From: an uncultured Anaerolineaceae bacterium
GTDB lineage: Bacteria > Chloroflexota > Anaerolineae > Anaerolineales > Anaerolineaceae
Length of the DNA: 5,099 bases
Direction: 5' to 3'
Assembly (NCBI GenBank): GCA_937907495.1
Contig: CALESS010000462.1
Coordinates: 1-5,099 of the forward strand
The notes beneath the pieces are model-generated. The model was not told the DNA's origin, ran no database searches, and saw only the letters and a list, made by a program, of their open reading frames with translations. The position numbers and the translations under genes were made by a program. Positions 1 through 5,099 of the stretch are shown one piece after another. Position 1 is the first letter of the stretch, and each line of letters opens with the position of its first letter.

Positions 1-1434
<1,434 letters not shown>

Positions 1435-1435
1435 C

Positions 1436-1464
1436 TTGACTCTGCCTGTTGATGGTGATATAAT
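1436..1464 (+). promoter_or_regulatory. Strong sigma-70-type promoter for the rpsL-rpsG-fusA-tuf operon
   Basis: The -35 box TTGACT (1436-1441) is separated by exactly 17 bp from the -10 box TATAAT (1459-1464), and TGA directly before the -10 gives an extended -10 element (TGn). Five of six -35 bases and all six -10 bases match the consensus. Transcription should start near 1470-1473. The bases just after the -10 are TTT followed by a C-rich run, a GC-rich discriminator of the kind seen at ribosomal promoters under stringent control; regulation by ppGpp is inference. The -35 box starts one base after the rpoB stop codon, so the promoter separates the translation genes from rpoB. Confidence 0.88.
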
Positions 1465-1533
1465 TTTCCCCCGCCGCCTGTGAGGGATTTTCTCCCGAGC
1501 AAAGCGTTCAAGAAGTGCCTGGATCGTCGTACG

Positions 1534-1571
1534 AATGAGGCCATCATAGCAATCATGGATGGCCTCATTTT
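1534..1571 (+). terminator. Terminator-like hairpin (possible attenuator) in the rpsL leader
   Basis: A perfect 12-bp inverted repeat, AATGAGGCCATC (1534-1545) and GATGGCCTCATT (1558-1569), encloses a 12-nt loop and runs into a short T tract, TTTT at 1568-1571. It lies about 60 nt downstream of the predicted start site and about 50 nt before rpsL, so both rpoB read-through and operon transcripts must cross it. The stem is long, but the U tract is only four bases and partly inside the stem, so termination would probably be partial. It may be a residual rpoB terminator, an attenuator for the str operon, or an RNA-processing site. The hairpin itself is certain; the role is inferred. Confidence 0.65.
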
Positions 1572-1611
1572 ATGAGAAATCAACAAGTGATTATAAAGAA
1601 GTACAATTTTT

Positions 1612-1616
1612 GGAGG
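1612..1616 (+). promoter_or_regulatory. Shine-Dalgarno site of rpsL, which fixes the GTG start
   Basis: GGAGG ends 7 nt before the GTG at 1624, an ideal spacing. The protein read from this GTG begins (M)[11 protein letters not shown], the canonical S12 N-terminus, so GTG is the true start. The same GAGGC string (1613-1617) also occurs in the 5' arm of the upstream hairpin (1537-1541), and its complement GCCTC lies in the 3' arm (1562-1566). An alternative fold could therefore mask this site. Confidence 0.9.
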
Positions 1617-1623
1617 CAAAAAG

Positions 1624-2040
1624 GTGCCAACGATCAATCAACTGGTACGAAAAGGCCGCTCGGCCAAGAAAGGTAAAAGCAAGGCCCCCGCTTTGCAATA
1701 TACCTTGAACTCAATGAAGCAGCGCCGCACCCGCCACGCAGAAGGCAGCCCGCAGAAACGTGGTGTGTGCACCATCGTGCGAACGATGACGCCCAAGAAA
1801 CCGAACTCCGCTTTGCGCAAGATCGCCCGTGTGCGCCTGAGCAATGGTTTGGAAGTGACCGCCTATATCCCTGGCGAAGGTCATTCCCTGCAGGAGCACT
1901 CGGTGGTGCTGGTGCGCGGTGGTCGTGTGAAAGACTTGCCGGGTGTGCGGTATCACATTGTGCGCGGAACGCTGGATACAACCGGTGTGTCAAAGCGCGG
2001 TCAGGGCCGTTCCAAGTATGGAACGAAGCGGCCCAAGTAA
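1624..2040 (+). CDS. rpsL: 30S ribosomal protein S12
   Basis: S12 sits at the decoding centre of the 30S subunit and helps monitor codon-anticodon pairing. The 138-residue protein is full length and of the long type, with an extra segment (about residues 25-40, [16 protein letters not shown]) before the PQKRG motif; this segment is absent from E. coli S12. The signature loops are intact: [11 protein letters not shown] (56-66), where K59 matches E. coli K43 (mature K42), and [13 protein letters not shown] (99-111), where K103 and D104 match the second streptomycin-site lysine and the Asp that is methylthiolated in many bacteria. Both lysines are wild type, so a streptomycin-sensitive S12 is expected. 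The start codon is GTG, supported by a GGAGG site 7 nt upstream. It is the first gene of the str operon, led by the promoter at 1436-1464, and rpsG follows after 25 nt. Confidence 0.98.
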   Translation: MPTINQLVRKGRSAKKGKSKAPALQYTLNSMKQRRTRHAEGSPQKRGVCTIVRTMTPKKPNSALRKIARVRLSNGLEVTAYIPGEGHSLQEHSVVLVRGGRVKDLPGVRYHIVRGTLDTTGVSKRGQGRSKYGTKRPK

Positions 2041-2065
2041 GAAACCAGGAGTAAGGGAGTTTTGA

Positions 2066-2533
2066 ATGCGTAGGACCAAGCCCGAGAAGCGAGAAGTTAT
2101 CCCCGATGTTCGTTACCAGAGCCAGGTTGTCACCGCTGTAATCCATCGTATTATGCGGAACGGCAAGATGAGCACCGCAACCTCGATGGTTTATCAGTCA
2201 ATGGACATCATCCAGGAGAAGACTGGGAAACCAGCTTTGGAAGTTCTGGAAACCGCGCTGCGCAATGTTGGCCCGATGATGGAAGTCCGCCCCCGTCGTG
2301 TGGGTGGAGCCACCTACCAGGTGCCGATGGAAGTTTCGTCTTCCCGCCGCCAAACACTGGCGATGCGCTGGATCATTGATGCAGCCAAATCCCGCACCGG
2401 CAAAGCCTTTGCAGAGAAGTTTGCAACCGAGTTGTTGGATGCTTTTAATAACCAGGGTACAGCTATTCGTAAGCGTGAAGAGACCCACAAGATGGCAGAG
2501 GCCAACCGCGCCTTCTCGCACTATCGTATGTAA
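2066..2533 (+). CDS. rpsG: 30S ribosomal protein S7
   Basis: S7 is a primary 16S rRNA-binding protein that nucleates assembly of the 30S head and lines the E site. At 155 residues it is the normal bacterial length. The N-terminal KREVIPD segment, the EVRPRRVGGATYQVPMEV block (73-90, the rRNA-contacting beta hairpin) and the C-terminal KREETHKMAEANRAFSHYR (136-154) all match the family; the last residue is Met where many relatives have Trp. The ATG at 2066 is preceded by GGAG (2056-2059) at 6-nt spacing, with a second weaker AGGAG at 2047-2051. The spacer after rpsL is only 25 nt. That is too short for the structured S12-S7 spacer through which S7 represses its own operon in E. coli, so any autoregulation here must act elsewhere, for example in the rpsL leader. 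Confidence 0.98.
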   Translation: MRRTKPEKREVIPDVRYQSQVVTAVIHRIMRNGKMSTATSMVYQSMDIIQEKTGKPALEVLETALRNVGPMMEVRPRRVGGATYQVPMEVSSSRRQTLAMRWIIDAAKSRTGKAFAEKFATELLDAFNNQGTAIRKREETHKMAEANRAFSHYRM

Positions 2534-2548
2534 ATTGTTCGCATTAGA

Positions 2549-2568
2549 ACCTGAAGAATTGCAGGTGA
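2549..2568 (+). promoter_or_regulatory. fusA Shine-Dalgarno site inside a small hairpin
   Basis: The fusA Shine-Dalgarno sequence AGGTGA (2563-2568) lies 4 nt before the ATG at 2573. Its first bases form the 3' arm of a 5-bp hairpin: ACCTG (2549-2553) pairs with CAGGT (2562-2566) across an 8-nt loop. The stem is weak and would open easily under coupled translation from rpsG, but it could lower independent initiation on fusA. The Shine-Dalgarno site is well supported; a regulatory role for the hairpin is speculative. Confidence 0.5.
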
Positions 2569-2572
2569 AGGT

Positions 2573-4645
2573 ATGGCTCGCACCAACCCGCTAGAGCGGT
2601 ACCGTAACATAGGAATCATCGCCCACATAGACGCCGGTAAAACGACCACGACCGAGCGGATCTTGTTCTACACAGGCAAGACCTACCGCATCGGATCGGT
2701 GGACGATGGTACTACGGTAACCGATTGGATGGTGCAAGAGCGCGAACGCGGCATTACCATTGTCTCGGCAGCCGTTTCGGCAGAGTGGAAAGGCTATCAA
2801 ATCAATGTGATTGATACGCCGGGGCATATTGATTTTACCGCCGAAGTTCAGCGCTCCCTGCGGGTGCTGGATGGCGGTGTGGTGGTATTTGATGCCACCC
2901 AGGGTGTGGAGCCGCAAAGTGAAACCGTCTGGCGACAGGCAGACCGTTACGCTGTGCCCCGCATCTGTTTTGCCAATAAGATGGATCGCACGGGGGCCTC
3001 TTACGAAGAAACAATTGCATCCATTCGCCAGCGGTTGGGCGCCAACCCCCTGGCAATGCAAATTCCCATCGGCAGTGAAGCTTCTTTCCACGGTGTGATT
3101 GACCTGTTAACCATGCAGGCCTTTTACTGGGATGATGACCTCGGGCGGGATGTCCGCATCGAAGATGTCCCGGTGGATATGCGCGCCGAGGCGGAAGCAA
3201 GCCGCGCCACACTGGTGGAGCGCATCGCCGAATTGGATGATGAGCTGACCATCAAGTTCCTCGAAGGTCACGACCTGACCGTGGATGAGCTCAAAGCCGG
3301 GCTGCGCCGGGCGGTCATCAACAACCAGGCCACGCCCATCTTCTGTGGATCCTCGCTGCGCAACAAAGGTGTGCAGGCGGTGCTGGATGCCGTTATTGAC
3401 TATCTGCCCTCTCCGATGGATATTCCCCCCGTCCATGGAACCGACCCCAACACAGGTGAGGATATCACCCGCCCGGCTGAAGATGATGCCCCCCTCAGCG
3501 CCTTGGTCTTCAAGATTGTGACCGATCCGTATGTGGGCCGCCTGGCCTACTTCCGGGTTTATTCCGGTACCATCACCCAGGGGACCATGGTCTATAACCC
3601 CATGAAAGGGAAGCGCGAACGAGTTGGCCGCCTGCTGCGCATGTATGCCGATCGGCGCGAGGATATCACGGAAGTTTATGCCGGCGACATCGCGGCCATC
3701 CTCGGCCTGAAGGAATCCTTCACCGGCGATACCCTGTGTGACCAGAATCAACAAATCATCCTGGAGGCCATCTCCTTCCCGGAGCCGGTGATTTCGGTCG
3801 CCATTGAGCCCAAAACCACCTCCGACCAGGAGAAGATGGGGGAAGCCCTGCGGAAGCTCTCCGAAGAGGATCCCACCTTCCGTGTGCACAACGATGAAAC
3901 CACCGGTCAGACCGTCATCTCTGGCATGGGCGAGTTGCACCTGGATGTGCTGGTGGACCGCATGTTGCGGGAATTCCGGGTACAGGCCAATGTGGGCCGA
4001 ACCCGGGTGGCCTACCGCGAAACCATCACCCGCCCGGTGATGAAATATAGCTACAAGTATGTGCGCCAATCTGGCGGGCGGGGTATGTACGGCCACGTGG
4101 TGCTCAACTTCGAACCGCTGGAGCGGGGCGGCGGCGTGGTTTTTGAAAATAAAGTGGTGGGCGGCTCGGTACCGCTCGAGTACGTTCCGGCAGTTGAAAA
4201 AGGTGTGCGCGAAGCAGCCGAGAGTGGTGTGCTGGCAGGTTATCCACTGGTGGATTTGAAAGTGCAATTGGTGGATGGCTCTTACCACGAAGTTGATTCG
4301 AATGAAATGGCCTTCAAGGTTGCGGCCAGCATTGCATTCAAAGAAGGTGTGCAACGCGGCGCCCCTGTTCTGTTGGAACCGATTATGAAGGTGGAAGTAA
4401 TCACTCCCGAAGAATATCTCGGAGATGTGTTGGGGCAGTTGAACTCGCGGCGGGCTGAAATCCAGGGCATGGAAATGCGCCATGGCAACGCCCAGGCCGT
4501 GCGGGTGCTGGTGCCCCTGGCAGAAATGTTTGGGTATGCGACCGAATTACGGTCCGGAACCCAGGGGCGGGGTGTATTCTCGATGGAATTCCATCATTAC
4601 GCGCCTGTCTCCGCCTCGGTTGCAGAAAAAATATTAAACACTTAA
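2573..4645 (+). CDS. fusA: Elongation factor G (translocase GTPase)
   Basis: EF-G hydrolyses GTP on the ribosome to move tRNAs and mRNA by one codon, and acts with RRF in recycling. The 690-residue chain is full length. GTPase motifs: P-loop AHIDAGKTT (17-25), switch I with RGITI (59-63), DTPGH (81-85), NKMD (135-138) and GSS (259-261). A G' insertion (about 157-253) separates the last two. Domain II spans about 290-400, III about 405-480, IV about 483-603 and V to the end. In domain IV the tip residues Q499 (in RQSGGRG) and H572 (in GSYHEVD) match E. coli Q507 and H583, which are needed for fast translocation, so this should be an active translocase. Switch I reads [11 protein letters not shown] instead of the usual HEGAATMDWM, a sub-lineage trait. 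The gene starts at ATG with AGGTGA upstream, lies 39 nt after rpsG and 39 nt before tuf, and belongs to the str operon. A paralogous EF-G2-type factor is possible, but the operon position favours the main EF-G. Confidence 0.97.
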   Translation: MARTNPLERYRNIGIIAHIDAGKTTTTERILFYTGKTYRIGSVDDGTTVTDWMVQERERGITIVSAAVSAEWKGYQINVIDTPGHIDFTAEVQRSLRVLDGGVVVFDATQGVEPQSETVWRQADRYAVPRICFANKMDRTGASYEETIASIRQRLGANPLAMQIPIGSEASFHGVIDLLTMQAFYWDDDLGRDVRIEDVPVDMRAEAEASRATLVERIAELDDELTIKFLEGHDLTVDELKAGLRRAVINNQATPIFCGSSLRNKGVQAVLDAVIDYLPSPMDIPPVHGTDPNTGEDITRPAEDDAPLSALVFKIVTDPYVGRLAYFRVYSGTITQGTMVYNPMKGKRERVGRLLRMYADRREDITEVYAGDIAAILGLKESFTGDTLCDQNQQIILEAISFPEPVISVAIEPKTTSDQEKMGEALRKLSEEDPTFRVHNDETTGQTVISGMGELHLDVLVDRMLREFRVQANVGRTRVAYRETITRPVMKYSYKYVRQSGGRGMYGHVVLNFEPLERGGGVVFENKVVGGSVPLEYVPAVEKGVREAAESGVLAGYPLVDLKVQLVDGSYHEVDSNEMAFKVAASIAFKEGVQRGAPVLLEPIMKVEVITPEEYLGDVLGQLNSRRAEIQGMEMRHGNAQAVRVLVPLAEMFGYATELRSGTQGRGVFSMEFHHYAPVSASVAEKILNT

Positions 4646-4684
4646 ACCATTCTTTTTTGGAATTTTAAAGAGGAGCATAGTTCT

Positions 4685-5099
4685 ATGGCCAAGCAGAAAT
4701 TTGACAGGTCGAAGCCCCACCTGAATGTGGGCACGATGGGACACATTGACCACGGGAAAACCACCCTGACAGCGGCAATCACCAAATATTGCTCGTTTTT
4801 GGGGCAGGCAGAATTCAAGGCGTATGATCAGATTGACAATGCGCCGGAAGAAAAAGCGCGCGGCATCACGATCAACATTGCGCACGTGGAATACCAGACC
4901 GAGAATCGGCACTATGCCCATGTGGATATGCCGGGACACCGTGACTATATCAAGAACATGATCACAGGTGCGGCGCAGGTTGACGGTGCGATTTTGGTGG
5001 TGGCGGCGCCGGATGGCCCGATGCCGCAGACCAAAGAGCACGTGCTGCTGGCCCGCCAGGTGGAAGTGCCGAGCATCGTGGTGTTTTTGAACAAAGTGG
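4685..5099 (+). CDS. tuf: Elongation factor Tu, N-terminal part (runs off the 3' end)
   Basis: EF-Tu carries aminoacyl-tRNA with GTP to the ribosomal A site. The window holds 138 codons plus one base, about a third of a usual chain near 400 residues, covering most of the G domain. Visible motifs are the P-loop GHIDHGKTT (19-27), RGITI with the Mg-binding switch I Thr at T62 (59-63), DMPGH (81-85) with the catalytic-site H85 (E. coli H84), [15 protein letters not shown] (92-106) and NK (136-137, start of NKxD). [19 protein letters not shown] is typical of bacterial EF-Tu. Two residues are unusual: M82, where E. coli has Cys81 (mature numbering), and R86, where most bacterial EF-Tu have Ala. 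The HRD string recalls archaeal and eukaryotic EF-1A, but the rest is clearly bacterial. ATG 4685 has AGGAG at 4671-4675 with 9-nt spacing. No terminator separates it from fusA. Confidence 0.97.
   Translation, partial: MAKQKFDRSKPHLNVGTMGHIDHGKTTLTAAITKYCSFLGQAEFKAYDQIDNAPEEKARGITINIAHVEYQTENRHYAHVDMPGHRDYIKNMITGAAQVDGAILVVAAPDGPMPQTKEHVLLARQVEVPSIVVFLNKV

Noticed and set aside
1484..1496. Small hairpin GGGA-TTTTC-TCCC in the leader
   Set aside because: The stem has only 4 bp and no flanking support, so it is not distinguishable from chance.
1592..1607. Second promoter just before rpsL (TATAAA at 1592 or TACAAT at 1602)
   Set aside because: Neither has an acceptable -35 box at 16-18 bp, and a start from the second would fall on the rpsL ribosome-binding site.
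2041..2065. E. coli-type S7 autoregulatory structure in the rpsL-rpsG spacer
   Set aside because: The spacer is only 25 nt and filled by Shine-Dalgarno sequences, with no room for the known pseudoknot-like target.
3107..4483. Long open frame of 458 codons on the minus strand, opposite fusA
   Set aside because: It is fully antisense to a clear EF-G gene. Its product is rich in His, Gly and Gln with no recognisable domain, as expected from the complement of biased codons, and I see no ribosome-binding site or conserved motif.
4626..4660. Terminator between fusA and tuf (A run near 4626, T run near 4653)
   Set aside because: Only an A/T pairing of about six bases is possible, with no GC stem, and the T run precedes a good tuf ribosome-binding site. 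Read-through into tuf is expected.

Overview
The window is a translation and transcription core cluster, all on the + strand: the 3' part of rpoB (RNA polymerase beta), then rpsL (S12), rpsG (S7), fusA (EF-G) and the 5' part of tuf (EF-Tu). The last four form the classical str operon. The organism is a bacterium. The long S12 form (138 aa, with the extra segment before PQKRG), the absence of the E. coli-type beta insertion just before the [12 protein letters not shown] motif, and the style of the EF-G and EF-Tu G domains fit a deep-branching, non-proteobacterial lineage. I favour Chloroflexota (Anaerolineae-like), but this rests on remembered family sequences, not a search.

Layout. Bases 1-1434 encode the last 477 residues of RpoB, including the active-site lysines and the clamp-linked C-terminal region. 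About 135 extra residues lie between the conserved ATPVFDGA-type segment and the LYDG-type segment. Bases 1435-1623 are non-coding but dense in signals. A near-perfect sigma-70-type promoter (TTGACT, 17 bp, TGATATAAT) begins one base after the rpoB stop. It is followed by a GC-rich discriminator, a roughly 150-nt leader with a 12-bp terminator-like hairpin, and a strong Shine-Dalgarno site for the GTG start of rpsL. rpsL (1624-2040), rpsG (2066-2533), fusA (2573-4645) and tuf (4685 to beyond the window end) follow with 25-39 nt gaps, each with its own Shine-Dalgarno site.

How they work together. RpoB is part of the transcribing enzyme. S12 and S7 are 30S proteins at the decoding centre and at the head/E site. 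EF-Tu delivers aminoacyl-tRNA to the A site and EF-G drives translocation. The promoter after rpoB lets the translation genes be expressed independently of RNA polymerase, and the leader hairpin looks like an attenuation or processing point.

The points most worth a second look are: rpoC is missing from its usual place between rpoB and rpsL; the RpoB insert carries a thrice-repeated aromatic-Leu-x3-Gly motif; the rpsL leader can form mutually exclusive pairings involving the rpsL ribosome-binding site; and EF-Tu has a DMPGHRDY switch II segment in place of the usual DCPGHADY. I saw no mobile elements, CRISPR arrays, tRNA or rRNA genes, or broken genes.
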